DNA from: Pseudovibrio sp. Alg231-02 | Lineage (GTDB): Bacteria; Pseudomonadota; Alphaproteobacteria; Rhizobiales; Stappiaceae | Length of the DNA: 64,000 bases | Reading direction: 5' to 3' | Assembly: GCF_900143565.1 (NCBI RefSeq) | Contig: NZ_FREX01000001.1 | Location: forward strand, 71,640 to 135,639 | Shown here: positions 1 through 8,833 of the stretch, piece after piece | Position numbering within the stretch: position 1 is the first letter of the stretch | Layout: the number at the start of each line of letters is the position of its first letter | Translations under genes and position numbers: made by a program | The notes under the pieces: model-generated | Seen by the model: the letters and a program-made list of their open reading frames with translations, nothing else | Database searches by the model: none | What the model was told of the DNA's origin: nothing

Positions 1-81
1 TTTGATATCGATTTTTACAAGCTCGGCCTTGGTCGTGCGCACATCATGCGTTTTGGCAGTTCTGAGCTGTACACCAGTTAG
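1..81 (+). CDS. C-terminal end of an unidentified protein (partial)
   Basis: Frame 1 is open from the window edge to a TAG at 79-81 and gives 26 residues ending RFGSSELYTS. The composition looks like ordinary coding sequence and the gene would run in the same direction as the SCO-like gene 66 bases downstream, so it may belong to the same operon. Too little is visible to name a family, and a chance open frame of this length cannot be excluded. Confidence 0.45.
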   Translation, partial: FDIDFYKLGLGRAHIMRFGSSELYTS

Positions 82-95
82 ATCAAACTCGTTTT

Positions 96-117
96 GGGGC
101 AGCACGCGTGTTGCCCC
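96..117. other. Short GC-rich hairpin between the first gene and the SCO-like gene
   Basis: Arms GGGGCAGCAC and GTGTTGCCCC pair with one G-T wobble around a minimal GC loop. There is no T tract on either side, so a classical terminator is unlikely. It may be an intercistronic processing or attenuating stem. Confidence 0.35.
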
Positions 118-146
118 ATGCCTTTCCAACTCATTAGGTCTGATGC

Positions 147-857
147 ATGCGTGTATTGAAAAAGTTCCTGGTCTTCAGTGGTGTTGCAGCAACACTTCCA
201 GCACTCTGGTATACCTTAATGGCCGGACAAGCTGCTCCCACTCGCCCATTTTCAGATGCCTTTACCCCTCATGAAGAGTTTCAGTTTGATCCTCCCAAGC
301 CGGGTTCTTACACGCTGAACCGGTTTAGGACGGCGCCAGATGGACGGGTTCTGGATGTAAATGGACAGACACATTCATTTGCAGCACTGACCAAAGGCAA
401 GATCAATTTGGTGAGCTTTGTCTATCTGATGTGTGGCGATGAGAATGGATGTCCAATCGCCATGTCGACGCTCTTTGAAATTCACGATGCCAGCCAGAAG
501 CTTCCCGGACTGCGAGAAGATGTTCAGCTGATCACTATCAGTTTTGATCCTGCCCGCGATACGGTCGAGGCCATCAACTCCTTTTCATACCCCCTTCAAA
601 TCGATGCGAATGCTGATCAGAAGCTGAAATGGCACGTGCTTACGAGTTCAGGCATGACAGATCTGCAGCCTATTCTGGATGGTTTTGGCCAAGTCATTGA
701 TCGTTCGAACGATCAGGAGGTCATCAATCATCTTTTACGGATGTATCTGGTTGATCGCGAAGGCGTTGTACGCAACGTCTATGGCCTTGGAACCATCGAC
801 CCGAGGCTCCTGATCACAGACGTGGAGACGCTTTTACTGGAAGAAAGCAGGTCATAA
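147..857 (+). CDS. SCO1/SenC-like thioredoxin-fold protein
   Basis: This 236-residue protein has an N-terminal hydrophobic segment (about residues 5-27) that should anchor or export it. The thioredoxin-like SCO fold follows. SCO proteins carry copper or handle thiols in the periplasm, usually for haem-copper oxidase assembly. Family hallmarks seen are the FVYLMCG strand with a cysteine pair, ITISFDPARDT, and a conserved histidine before YLVDREG. The cysteine pair is spaced CX5C (CGDENGC) rather than the usual CX3C. The stop overlaps the start of the next gene (TAATG), so the two are translationally coupled. The pairing with a di-haem peroxidase suggests a periplasmic redox or haem/metal role rather than cytochrome oxidase assembly; that role is inferred. 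The start at 147 has only a weak ribosome site. Confidence 0.8.
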   Translation: MRVLKKFLVFSGVAATLPALWYTLMAGQAAPTRPFSDAFTPHEEFQFDPPKPGSYTLNRFRTAPDGRVLDVNGQTHSFAALTKGKINLVSFVYLMCGDENGCPIAMSTLFEIHDASQKLPGLREDVQLITISFDPARDTVEAINSFSYPLQIDANADQKLKWHVLTSSGMTDLQPILDGFGQVIDRSNDQEVINHLLRMYLVDREGVVRNVYGLGTIDPRLLITDVETLLLEESRS

Positions 858-2047
858 TGCGCCAGTGGTTCCTTACTTGTCTGATTGGCAGTCTCCTGTG
901 TTGGGCAGATGGCGCACATGCACAATCGCATTGCATAGCAGACCCGGAAAACTGGTCTGCAGTGGCTTTGAACCGGAGCCTTTCTGTTCTGCTCGGACTT
1001 CCACCCGTCCGCCATCCACATGACAACCCACCGAGTGTCGCGAAGGTTGAGTTGGGCCGGAAGTTGTTTTTCGATCGGCGCTTGTCGATCAATCGCACAA
1101 TGTCTTGCGCCATGTGCCATGTTCCAGAACAAGGGTTCACCAATTGGGAGCTGAGCACAGCCATCGGCGTTGAAGGGCGCAGCCTTAAGCGAAACTCACC
1201 AAGCATTTTGAATGTCGGGTATATGAATATGCTGTTTCATGATGGCCGGGATCATGCATTGGAGACACAGTTTATTGGTCCATTAACCGCGCGAAATGAA
1301 ATGGCAAATCCATCTGCGGGACGTGTTGTTGCTCTTTTGAAGGAGCTTGCGGACTATGCACAGATGTTCGAGGATGCCTTCGAGGCCCAGGCGTCTCTCG
1401 ATAGGATTGGGATGGCCCTTGGCGCGTATCAAAGAACAATCCTTGCGGGGAACAGTCCCTTTGATCAATGGTACTTTGGTGGTGATGAAACTGCTGTTAG
1501 TGCCGATGTTAAGCGTGGTTTTCAGGTTTTTACCGGCAAAGCGGGCTGCAGTGCTTGCCATCTGATCGAAGATGATCATGCTCTCTTTACGGATGAACTT
1601 TTCCATGACACCGGATATGGTCAGATGCGTGAAGAGAAGCGCCAAAATCCCCCGGCAAGCATTCCTGTGCAAGTTGCCTCCGGAGTGGTGCATCAGATGG
1701 AATTTTCAAAAATCCGATCTGTCAGCGCTGAACGCGAGGCCGATCTTGGGCGCTATGAGGTAACAGAGGACCCAGCTGACAGATGGAGATTTCGCACGCC
1801 TTCGCTGCGCAATCTCACAGTAACGCCACCTTATATGCACGACGGCCATCTCAGTACGATTTCGCAGGTTATTGAGTTCTACGACCAAGGTGGATCACAA
1901 CTGAGTGGTCAAGACCCACGCATCCGCCCGCTTGGTCTCACAGGTGCAGAAAAACAAGACCTCGAAGCCTTTCTGCAAAGCCTGACCTCTCCTGATCTCG
2001 ACTGCCTGATAAGCGAGGCAAGAGTGTTGCCACCTGATAATCACTAA
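857..2047 (+). CDS. Di-haem cytochrome c peroxidase / MauG-family protein
   Basis: The protein has 396 residues. A signal peptide is visible (hydrophobic core near residues 5-18, AHAQ cleavage context near residue 22). Two haem c attachment motifs follow: CAMCH at residues 84-88 and CSACH at 231-235. The spacing fits the bacterial di-haem cytochrome c peroxidase/MauG family, in which an N-terminal and a C-terminal cytochrome c domain form a periplasmic enzyme. Family segments also seen are LGRKLFFDRRLS before haem 1, and RTPSLRNLTVTPPYMHDG plus the IEFYDQGG helix near the C terminus. Whether it reduces peroxide or modifies a partner protein, as MauG does, cannot be decided here. It is coupled to the SCO-like gene by a TAATG overlap. 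Confidence 0.9.
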   Translation: MRQWFLTCLIGSLLCWADGAHAQSHCIADPENWSAVALNRSLSVLLGLPPVRHPHDNPPSVAKVELGRKLFFDRRLSINRTMSCAMCHVPEQGFTNWELSTAIGVEGRSLKRNSPSILNVGYMNMLFHDGRDHALETQFIGPLTARNEMANPSAGRVVALLKELADYAQMFEDAFEAQASLDRIGMALGAYQRTILAGNSPFDQWYFGGDETAVSADVKRGFQVFTGKAGCSACHLIEDDHALFTDELFHDTGYGQMREEKRQNPPASIPVQVASGVVHQMEFSKIRSVSAEREADLGRYEVTEDPADRWRFRTPSLRNLTVTPPYMHDGHLSTISQVIEFYDQGGSQLSGQDPRIRPLGLTGAEKQDLEAFLQSLTSPDLDCLISEARVLPPDNH

Positions 2048-2138
2048 GGCAATAACCTAGGTCGATCCACTCAGACTTGCAGTGCGTGTTGTTGATGAAC
2101 CAGTATCAAGAGATTAAAAAACTCGTCTATTCAAAAAC

Positions 2139-3254
2139 TCACAAGCGAATCAGCTCCTCCGTCTCCCCGTCAAACAAGCACACCCTTCCCATGTCCACAG
2201 AGAAGGTCATGCTCTCCCCTGGGTCACACGCAAACAAAGGGGAGACGCGGGCTTTGGCGGGGTGGCCAGCAAGGCGGATGAGGCAGAGGGTGTCGGCGCC
2301 GGTGGGTTCCAGGAGGTCTACGTCGCATTCGATTTCCGGGTTTGTGGATTGGGTGAAGGCGTTGTGGGTGATCATTTCGGGGCGCAGGCCGAGGATGATT
2401 TTTGTGTTCTCGCGTGTTTCGAGTTGTTTTGAGTCTGGGAGCGGGAGGAAGTAGTTTTTTGGCTCGCCCTTCAGAACGGCTGGCAGGATGACGCCAAACT
2501 GGTCTTCTTGCTTCACCAGATCCACTTCCACAAAGTTCATGGGTGGTGCACCGACGAAACCGGCCACATACATGTTCGCTGGTTTGCTGTAGATCTCCTG
2601 AGGCGTGCCGATTTGCTGGATCACGCCGTCTTTCATGATGGCGATGCGGTCTGCCAGCGTCATGGCCTCGATCTGGTCATGGGTCACATAGACCATGGTG
2701 GCCTTGAGAGATTGGTGGAGCTTCTTGATCTCTGTGCGCATTTCGCCGCGCAGTTTGGCGTCCAGATTGGAGAGAGGCTCGTCGAACAGGAAGATTTTGG
2801 GGCGGCGCACAAGGGCACGACCCATGGCGACGCGCTGGCGCTGTCCGCCGGAAAGTTGCGCTGGTTTGCGGGCAAGCAGGTGCTCAATTTGCAGCATGCT
2901 GGCGACTTCGCGGACGGTGGCTTTGCGCTCTGCCTTGCTGATCCTGCGCATTTCCAACCCAAACGCGATGTTGCGTTCCACCGTCATGTTTGGGTAGAGC
3001 GCGTAGCTCTGAAACACCATGGCGATGTCGCGGTTTTTGGGGTGGACGTCGTTGACCACTTCGCCATCCAACCGGATGGTTCCCTCAGCGATGGGCTCCA
3101 GTCCCGCGATGATGTTGAGCAGCGTTGATTTTCCGCAACCGGAAGCGCCGAGCAGGACAAGGAATTCGCCGTCTTTCACATCAAGGGAAATGTCCTTCAA
3201 AACTTCAGTTGCGCCAAAGGATTTTGAGGCATGTTCGATGGATATGGTCGCCAT
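2139..3254 (-). CDS. gtsD: Sugar ABC transporter ATPase (UgpC/MalK type), glucose system
   Basis: This 371-residue ATPase powers the adjacent sugar importer. It shows Walker A GASGCGKST, Q-loop FQSYALYPNMTV, ABC signature LSGGQRQRVAMGRAL, Walker B IFLFDEP and the D-loop SNLDAKLR. A C-terminal MalK-like OB-type regulatory region of about 130 residues follows. The ATG at 3254 is preferred because the MATISIEHASKSFG start is typical of the family; a longer frame would run into the permease gene. It is the last gene of a four-gene minus-strand operon and starts 10 bases after the permease stop. The glucose/mannose assignment comes from the binding protein and the neighbouring two-component system. 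Confidence 0.9.
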   Translation of the reverse strand: MATISIEHASKSFGATEVLKDISLDVKDGEFLVLLGASGCGKSTLLNIIAGLEPIAEGTIRLDGEVVNDVHPKNRDIAMVFQSYALYPNMTVERNIAFGLEMRRISKAERKATVREVASMLQIEHLLARKPAQLSGGQRQRVAMGRALVRRPKIFLFDEPLSNLDAKLRGEMRTEIKKLHQSLKATMVYVTHDQIEAMTLADRIAIMKDGVIQQIGTPQEIYSKPANMYVAGFVGAPPMNFVEVDLVKQEDQFGVILPAVLKGEPKNYFLPLPDSKQLETRENTKIILGLRPEMITHNAFTQSTNPEIECDVDLLEPTGADTLCLIRLAGHPAKARVSPLFACDPGESMTFSVDMGRVCLFDGETEELIRL

Positions 3255-3264
3255 AAATGAGCCT

Positions 3265-4152
3265 TTAGCCTTTGACTGCGCCAGCGGTGAGCCCGCGCAC
3301 GAAGAACCGTCCGGCGATGATGTAGACAACGAGGGTTGGCGCGGCGGCTATGAGCGCGGCTGCCATGTCCACATTGTACTGTTTTACGCTGGTGGTGGAG
3401 TTGATGAGATTGTTGAGCGCCACTGTGACCGGCTGAGACCCGCCTGAGGTGAAGCTGGCGCCGAAGAGGAACTCGTTCCACACCTGCGTGAACTGCCAGA
3501 TGACCGAGACAACGATGATGGGAACAGAGAGCGGCAGCATGATGTGCCAGAAGATGCGGAAGAACCCTGCCCCGTCCATTGTGGCTGCCCGCACCAGCTC
3601 TTGCGGAACAGAGACGTAGTAATTGCGGAAGAATAGTGTGGTGAAGCTGATGCCGTAGATGGTGTGCACGACGATCAAGCCAGTGATGGAGTTGGCGATG
3701 CCCAGATAGCCAAGGGTTTGGGCCATGGGCAGAATGACGATCTGGAACGGGATGAAACAGCCGAACAGCATCAGGGCGAAGATGATGTTGGCACCGCGGA
3801 AGCGGAAGAGCGACAGCGCATAGCCGCTCAAGGCACCGATCAGGGTGGAGATCGCTACCGATGGCACGGACATGATCACCGAGTTGAGGAAGTACGGGCG
3901 CAGGCCCTCGCAGCGCACACCGATGCAGGCGCTGGACCATGCTTCGCGCCAGGCGGTGAAGTTGAGCTCGTGGGGTAGGTCCAGCAAAGCTCCGGCCCGG
4001 ATTTCCGCGAGATCCTTCAGCGAGGTGGAGAGCACCACGTAAATTGGGCCAAGATAGAGAACCGCAGCGGCGAGCAGCAGGGTCCAGATGAACAGTCGGC
4101 CAAACAGGTAGCGTTTGCCGTTGGCGCCGGGGAGTGTTTTGGGATTAGCCAT
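3265..4152 (-). CDS. gtsC: Sugar ABC transporter permease (MalG type), glucose system
   Basis: This 295-residue inner-membrane protein has about six transmembrane segments, beginning near residue 18. The cytoplasmic coupling loop of the MalG family (EAA-type) is visible as VRAATMDGAGFFRIFWHIML at about residues 195-215. The start overlaps the end of the preceding permease gene by 8 bases, indicating translational coupling. With its MalF-type partner it would form the channel of a glucose/mannose-type importer. The substrate is inferred from the binding protein. Confidence 0.88.
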   Translation of the reverse strand: MANPKTLPGANGKRYLFGRLFIWTLLLAAAVLYLGPIYVVLSTSLKDLAEIRAGALLDLPHELNFTAWREAWSSACIGVRCEGLRPYFLNSVIMSVPSVAISTLIGALSGYALSLFRFRGANIIFALMLFGCFIPFQIVILPMAQTLGYLGIANSITGLIVVHTIYGISFTTLFFRNYYVSVPQELVRAATMDGAGFFRIFWHIMLPLSVPIIVVSVIWQFTQVWNEFLFGASFTSGGSQPVTVALNNLINSTTSVKQYNVDMAAALIAAAPTLVVYIIAGRFFVRGLTAGAVKG

Positions 4153-5074
4153 GACGCTTTGCCCTCAACTCTGAATACAGGTAGGGCACGATGATTGCGG
4201 CCACGGTTGCCAGCATCATCATGGCAGAGGCGGCACCAAGGCCGATCTGATTGCGGCGGAAGGCCATCTCGTACATGAAGTTGGCTGGCAACGTGGAGGA
4301 GTAGCCCGGCCCGCCATTTGTCAGCGCCACCACGAGATCGAAGCTCTTGATGGACAGGTGCGCGAGAATGACGAAAGCGGAGAGGAACACAGGCCGCAGT
4401 GATGGCAGGATGATGCCGAAATAGATGCGGGTGGTGCTGGCACCGTCCAGATGAGCGGCGCGGATGATGTCCTCATCAACGGTGCGCAGAGCAGACAGAA
4501 ACAGAGCCATCACAAAGCCCGAGGCTTGCCAGACAGCGGCGAGGACCACCACATAGATCGCCATATCGCGGTTGACGATCCAGTCGAACTGGAAGCTTTC
4601 CCAACCCAGTTTTTGCATGTAGCTTTCAATGCCAAGGGACGGGTTCAGGGTCCATTTCCACGCTGTGCCCGTCACAATGAAGCTGATCGCCATGGGATAC
4701 AGATAGATCGTGCGCAGCGCACCTTCTGCCCGGATGCGTTGATCCAGCAGAACGGCCAGCACGCAGCCAATGGTGATTGAGAACAGGATGTAAAGACTGC
4801 CGAAAATCAGCAGGTTATGGAAAGCCACATTCCAGCGGTCCATGGCCAGCAGGCGCACATATTGCTGAATGCCCTGAAAATCAAAGGTGGGTAGCATGCG
4901 GGAGTTGGTGAGCGAGATGAAACCCGTCCATGCAATGAAGCCATAAACGAAGAACACCAGGAGCAAGAACGGCGGTGCGACCACCAGCTGCGGCAAATAT
5001 CGCTGCAATCTGTCTAAAACAGACATCTGCTGCTTGCGCTGCTGGGGGTTGGACATAGGGTTCTCTTTGCTCAC
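4145..5074 (-). CDS. gtsB: Sugar ABC transporter permease (MalF type), glucose system
   Basis: This protein of up to 309 residues has six predicted membrane helices and the EAA-type loop IRAAHLDGASTTRIYFGIIL. Two starts are possible: ATG at 5074 or the in-frame ATG at 5056 (MSNPQQRKQQ). The outer one is listed. It lies 54 bases downstream of the binding-protein gene and overlaps the next permease by 8 bases. It is short for a MalF-type permease and lacks the large periplasmic P2 loop of E. coli MalF, as usual for Gts/Ugp-type systems. Confidence 0.88.
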   Translation of the reverse strand: MSKENPMSNPQQRKQQMSVLDRLQRYLPQLVVAPPFLLLVFFVYGFIAWTGFISLTNSRMLPTFDFQGIQQYVRLLAMDRWNVAFHNLLIFGSLYILFSITIGCVLAVLLDQRIRAEGALRTIYLYPMAISFIVTGTAWKWTLNPSLGIESYMQKLGWESFQFDWIVNRDMAIYVVVLAAVWQASGFVMALFLSALRTVDEDIIRAAHLDGASTTRIYFGIILPSLRPVFLSAFVILAHLSIKSFDLVVALTNGGPGYSSTLPANFMYEMAFRRNQIGLGAASAMMMLATVAAIIVPYLYSELRAKRHG

Positions 5075-5128
5075 TGGGTGCTGCGGTCTTATCAGGAACT
5101 ACGCTTTACTCTGACTGCCCGAGGGAAA

Positions 5129-6376
5129 TCAATCTGCTAGGATTACCGTCTCGGCAAGTTGATTGACAGCCTCTTGCGAAGACATATCCGTATTGAAATG
5201 CTCTGTGACCACATCCAGAAAAGCCCCACGCACGGCACCGGACTGAACAAGCTCGTGGGCGATGGACCCAACCACGGTGTTGCGCGCTTCATTGAGAAGA
5301 AGGTCTTCGCTTGATTTCATGGCGCATTCATCAAAGCCATCAAGGCTCACGCCAAGTCTGGCGGGAATAGAGCCCTTCAGCAGATTGAAGTCCTTTTGCA
5401 CCTCTTCATCCAGCAGCATGGAGGCCATCAGTTGCTGTCCGGCTTTCTGCTCAGGGTCTGAGACTTTGAACATGGCGAAACTGTCGGAATTGATGATGTA
5501 ACCGCCCTTGGACGGAGACGAGACACAGATGAAGTCTTCACCGTATTTGAGGCCCGCCGTCAGAAATTCGGCCTTGGCCCAGTCGCCCATGATCTGCATG
5601 GCCGCTTCACCGCGCATCACCATGGCGGTGGCAAGGTTCCATTCGCGGCCCGGAGCGCCCGGGTCCACATAGGTGCTGAGTTTGCGCATCTGGTCGAACA
5701 CCTTGATCATGGTCTTTGAGCGCAAAGCGTCCTGATCCAGATCCAGATAGACCTTTTTGTAAAAGTCTGCGCCGCCGATCCCCAGCAACACCACCTCAAA
5801 CAGGGTCACGTCTTGCCAGGGCTGTCCGCCATGGGCGAGCGGGATAATGCCAGCGGCCTTGATTTTGTCCGCCACCTCGTTGAACTCATCCCATGTTTGC
5901 GGAGGTGTCACGCCGACCTTATCCAGCACTTTGGGGTTGGCCCAGATCCAGTCCACACGGTGGATGTTCAAAGGCACGGCAACATAATTGCCCTGATACT
6001 GAACGGTTTCTTTCAAAAGATCTGGCAGCAGCTCATCCCAGTTTTGCTGCTGCGCTATGGTGTTAAGCCCTTGAAGCGAGCCGATTTCGGCCCATTCCTG
6101 AATGTTCTGGCCTTTGATCTGGGCAACGGATGGCGGCACTTGGGCCAGCGCACGGGCGCGCAAGACGGCTGCCATGGCATCGCCGCCTCCGCCAGCAACA
6201 GGTGCGTCATCCCACACACCGCCACGGGCCTCAAACGCCTGTTTGAGCGAAAGGGCTGCGCGTGCTTCTCCGCCTGATGTCCAGAAATGCAGGACTTCAG
6301 CGGTGGTTGCGGCTTGCGCCGTTATGCTACCGAATAAAACAGCAAGTGCGACCAAGCTGAGACGCGGGCTGCCCAT
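5129..6376 (-). CDS. gtsA: Periplasmic glucose/mannose-type binding protein
   Basis: This 415-residue family 1 solute-binding protein has a clear signal peptide (hydrophobic core after MGSPRLS, cleavage near AQA-AT, residue 22). Segments recalled as characteristic of Pseudomonas GtsA glucose-binding proteins are present: LHFWTSGGEARA, VAQIKGQNIQEWA, YVAVPLNIHRVDW, LAHGGQPWQD and MQIMGDWAK. The ATG at 6376 is chosen because it opens a proper signal peptide and has GGGAGAA five bases upstream; the frame extends further upstream without support. It is the first gene of the gtsABCD operon and is divergent from the gltR-like regulator, the arrangement known from Pseudomonas. Glucose is the expected ligand; mannose or galactose is possible. 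Confidence 0.88.
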   Translation of the reverse strand: MGSPRLSLVALAVLFGSITAQAATTAEVLHFWTSGGEARAALSLKQAFEARGGVWDDAPVAGGGGDAMAAVLRARALAQVPPSVAQIKGQNIQEWAEIGSLQGLNTIAQQQNWDELLPDLLKETVQYQGNYVAVPLNIHRVDWIWANPKVLDKVGVTPPQTWDEFNEVADKIKAAGIIPLAHGGQPWQDVTLFEVVLLGIGGADFYKKVYLDLDQDALRSKTMIKVFDQMRKLSTYVDPGAPGREWNLATAMVMRGEAAMQIMGDWAKAEFLTAGLKYGEDFICVSSPSKGGYIINSDSFAMFKVSDPEQKAGQQLMASMLLDEEVQKDFNLLKGSIPARLGVSLDGFDECAMKSSEDLLLNEARNTVVGSIAHELVQSGAVRGAFLDVVTEHFNTDMSSQEAVNQLAETVILAD

Positions 6377-6461
6377 TACATTCTCCCGATGGGTATTCTC
6401 AAGGACGCTTCTAGCAAACTCTTTCTTCAATTTATCGCGTATAAACACACAATCCAATGAA

Positions 6462-6475
6462 CTTGCACGTGCAAG
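6462..6475. promoter_or_regulatory. 14-bp palindrome between gtsA and gltR
   Basis: CTTGCACGTGCAAG is a perfect palindrome. It lies 86 bases upstream of gtsA and 106 bases upstream of the response-regulator start. Its place in the shared divergent region makes it a candidate operator, either for the GltR-like regulator or for another sugar regulator. Confidence 0.5.
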
Positions 6476-6580
6476 ACAACCTGACGCATACACATTCCTC
6501 TCGCAGCGGCCAAATGTTTTGTTATACAGCACTGGGCCAGAGTGAGCTGGTTGGGATTGAAATGGGTACACCGAGGTATG

Positions 6581-7297
6581 ATGCTCTCGAACAAAACACT
6601 GCTGATTGTTGACGATGATGAGGAAATCGCCAGCCTGACGGCAGACTTCCTGAAAGATCGTGGGTACACCGTGTTCACTGCAAACTCTGCAGAGGAAGCC
6701 ATTGAGCTTCTGGACACCAACCACATTGATCTGATGGTTCTGGACATCATGCTGCCGGGAGAAAACGGGTTGACCCTGTGCCAGCGCGTGCGCCAGACCT
6801 CCAGGATGCCAATCATCATCATCTCCGCGATTACAGGTGATACAGAACGCATTGTCGGGCTGGAGCTTGGCGCTGATGATTATCTGGAAAAGCCGTTCAA
6901 TCCTCGTGAGTTACAGGCTCGTATCTTCGCTATTTTCCGCCGTACAGAAGACGTTGAAACAGCAGCCGTGCCCAAAGCGCAGCGCTTTGAGTTCGCCGGT
7001 TGGAAGCTGGATGAGGCAACCCGTCATTTAACTGCACCCGATGGTGTGCTAGTGCATTTGAGCTCTTCTGAATTTGACGCTTTGCTGACCTTTGTGAAGG
7101 CACCACAAAAACCGATCTCTCGCGATACACTGGGCCGCGTGCTGCGCGGTGCCAAGGTGGATTCCCACGATCGCAGCATTGATATTCTGATCAGCCGCCT
7201 GCGCAAAAAGCTGGCACAGACGGACCCGAGTACAGACTTCATCACAACAGTGCGCCATCAGGGCTATCTGTTTTCTCAAAGCGTAACGCGGGTGTAG
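6581..7297 (+). CDS. gltR: OmpR-family response regulator, GltR-like
   Basis: The protein has 238 residues. The receiver domain occupies about residues 1-120, with the acidic pair in LLIVDDDEE, the phosphoacceptor D55 in MVLDIMLP and the conserved lysine in DYLEKPFNPREL. A winged-helix OmpR/PhoB DNA-binding domain follows, ending with IDILISRLRKKL and TVRHQGYLFS. Starts at 6578 and 6581 are both possible; 6581 gives better spacing from the GAGG at 6573-6576. Divergent placement from a GtsA-type importer and the downstream sensor gene match the GltR-GtrS system that controls glucose uptake in Pseudomonas. The symbol rests on that context. Confidence 0.8.
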   Translation: MLSNKTLLIVDDDEEIASLTADFLKDRGYTVFTANSAEEAIELLDTNHIDLMVLDIMLPGENGLTLCQRVRQTSRMPIIIISAITGDTERIVGLELGADDYLEKPFNPRELQARIFAIFRRTEDVETAAVPKAQRFEFAGWKLDEATRHLTAPDGVLVHLSSSEFDALLTFVKAPQKPISRDTLGRVLRGAKVDSHDRSIDILISRLRKKLAQTDPSTDFITTVRHQGYLFSQSVTRV

Positions 7298-7324
7298 GTC
7301 CATGGCACTGAAAAGAGCGTGGCC

Positions 7325-8737
7325 ATGTCAGGACTGATCCTGAGCCTCCTGCCCAGATCCCTTGAACGCCGTATGGTTGTGGTTCTCATCACCGCCGTGC
7401 TCTCGGTCTTCGTGGTGCTGGGGCTCACGCTCAACGCCTACAACACGCGCGAGTTAGCACTGGCGAACTCTTTTGAGGCCGGTGCGGAACTGAGCCAATA
7501 CCTTCGCGGTACTGCACCAGCTCCTTTTGCGGGCAAATATCTGCAAGTGGTTGAAGCTGGCATACCAGTGCTTTCTGGCGATGCCTCGTCTCTTCCTTTG
7601 ACCTTCGATAACGATGGTCTCAAGCTCACAGCCGAACTGGTGTTTACCGGTGCTTTGCCTCGGGCAGATTTGATCACGCACGACCAACCCAATCCATCCT
7701 ATCAGATTGATAATCTGAGCACTTTTGCTCAAGCCGTCACACGGCAGGATAAGGCTGTTCAGCTCTATCTGACGCTTCCAAACCAGCAAGGCAACCGCCT
7801 GATCACATTCCCGAAGCTCTGGCAGGACCGGATGACGGAGCCAGTGCTGTTCATCATCGCCGCGCTGTGCATCACGCTGGTGTTTGTGCTGGCCCGCAGC
7901 CTCATTCACTACACCGCCGCCCCGTTTCGGTCCCTGGCAAAGTATGAGCGTGCCGAGCTGAAACCGTGGGACACCGAGGAAGCCGTTGCCCTGCAGGATA
8001 CGCTGGTGCGAGAGCAGGAAGCCCGGGCGCAGTTGCTGGAAGAGCAAAAGCGGATGCTGGCCTCCATCAGTCATGATCTGCGCACACCAGCCACCCGTTT
8101 GCGGCTCCGGTTAGAGCAGATCGAATCCACCACCCTGCGCAATCGCATGCTGCACGATGTGGAGGAAATGACCCGCCTCATCGCAGCTTCCCTTGATTTT
8201 CTTCGGTTCAACGCCCTTCTGGAGGAGCCTCAGCACCTCTCTCTCGCAGCACTGCTGCAGTCTCTTTGTGATGACTATATGGACACGGGCAATGATGTTG
8301 TCTTCGTCCCCCAGCGCCATAAGCTGACGGACCAAAGCCGCAATATTTTTGGTGGCGGCGGTGAAGTTGAGTTGGAGGTTGAAGGCCGCGCAGTCATGAA
8401 CGGCCAACCCACTGCTTTGCGCCGTGCCTTCAGCAATCTCATTGATAATGCACTCAAATATGGTGGTGCTGCCATTGTTGAGATGCAAAATCTTGAGAAT
8501 GATCAGCTGCTTGTTTCCATCAGCGATCCCGGTCCCGGCATTCCCGACCATCTGCACGAGAAGGTGTTTGAGCCCTTCTTCCGCAATGACAGCGTAGAAC
8601 GCACCCGTTCCTCCAGTGTTGGCCTCGGCCTTTCCATCGTCAAGCAGATCATCAACGCCCATGGCGGCGAAGTCAGCCTTGGCGAAACACCAGAAGGCAA
8701 GTTCTGTATTTTTGTGAAACTGCCGCGCGAATTATGA
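7325..8737 (+). CDS. gtrS: Sensor histidine kinase, GtrS-like
   Basis: The protein has 470 residues. A transmembrane segment lies near residues 15-36 (VVVLITAVLSVFVVLGLTL), followed by a periplasmic sensor region of about 140 residues and a second membrane segment near residue 180 (VLFIIAALCITLVFVLA). A linker leads to the HisKA domain with phosphoacceptor H250 in SISHDLRTPATRL. The ATPase domain shows the N box NLIDNALKYGG, G1 DPGPGIP, the F box and G2 GLGLSIV. An alternative GTG start lies two codons upstream. The gap after the regulator gene is 27 bases, so the two are cotranscribed. It probably senses a sugar or sugar acid in the periplasm; the ligand is not shown by the sequence. Confidence 0.85.
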   Translation: MSGLILSLLPRSLERRMVVVLITAVLSVFVVLGLTLNAYNTRELALANSFEAGAELSQYLRGTAPAPFAGKYLQVVEAGIPVLSGDASSLPLTFDNDGLKLTAELVFTGALPRADLITHDQPNPSYQIDNLSTFAQAVTRQDKAVQLYLTLPNQQGNRLITFPKLWQDRMTEPVLFIIAALCITLVFVLARSLIHYTAAPFRSLAKYERAELKPWDTEEAVALQDTLVREQEARAQLLEEQKRMLASISHDLRTPATRLRLRLEQIESTTLRNRMLHDVEEMTRLIAASLDFLRFNALLEEPQHLSLAALLQSLCDDYMDTGNDVVFVPQRHKLTDQSRNIFGGGGEVELEVEGRAVMNGQPTALRRAFSNLIDNALKYGGAAIVEMQNLENDQLLVSISDPGPGIPDHLHEKVFEPFFRNDSVERTRSSSVGLGLSIVKQIINAHGGEVSLGETPEGKFCIFVKLPREL

Positions 8738-8833
8738 CGGATCGCGCCGCCTAGGTACCAATCTAAGCTCTAACGCATTGAACTCAATTGGAAATTTTAA
8801 CCTGTTTCTGGATACCGGTTGCGCCAACTTATT

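Noticed and set aside
2-274. 90-residue frame at the left edge
   Set aside because: It overlaps the SCO-like gene out of frame and has no ribosome site or family features. Frame 1 gives a more natural C terminus ending at 81.
2508-3128. 206-residue plus-strand frame inside the gtsD gene
   Set aside because: It is histidine- and aspartate-rich, as expected for the antisense of a coding gene, and lies wholly within a well-supported ATPase.
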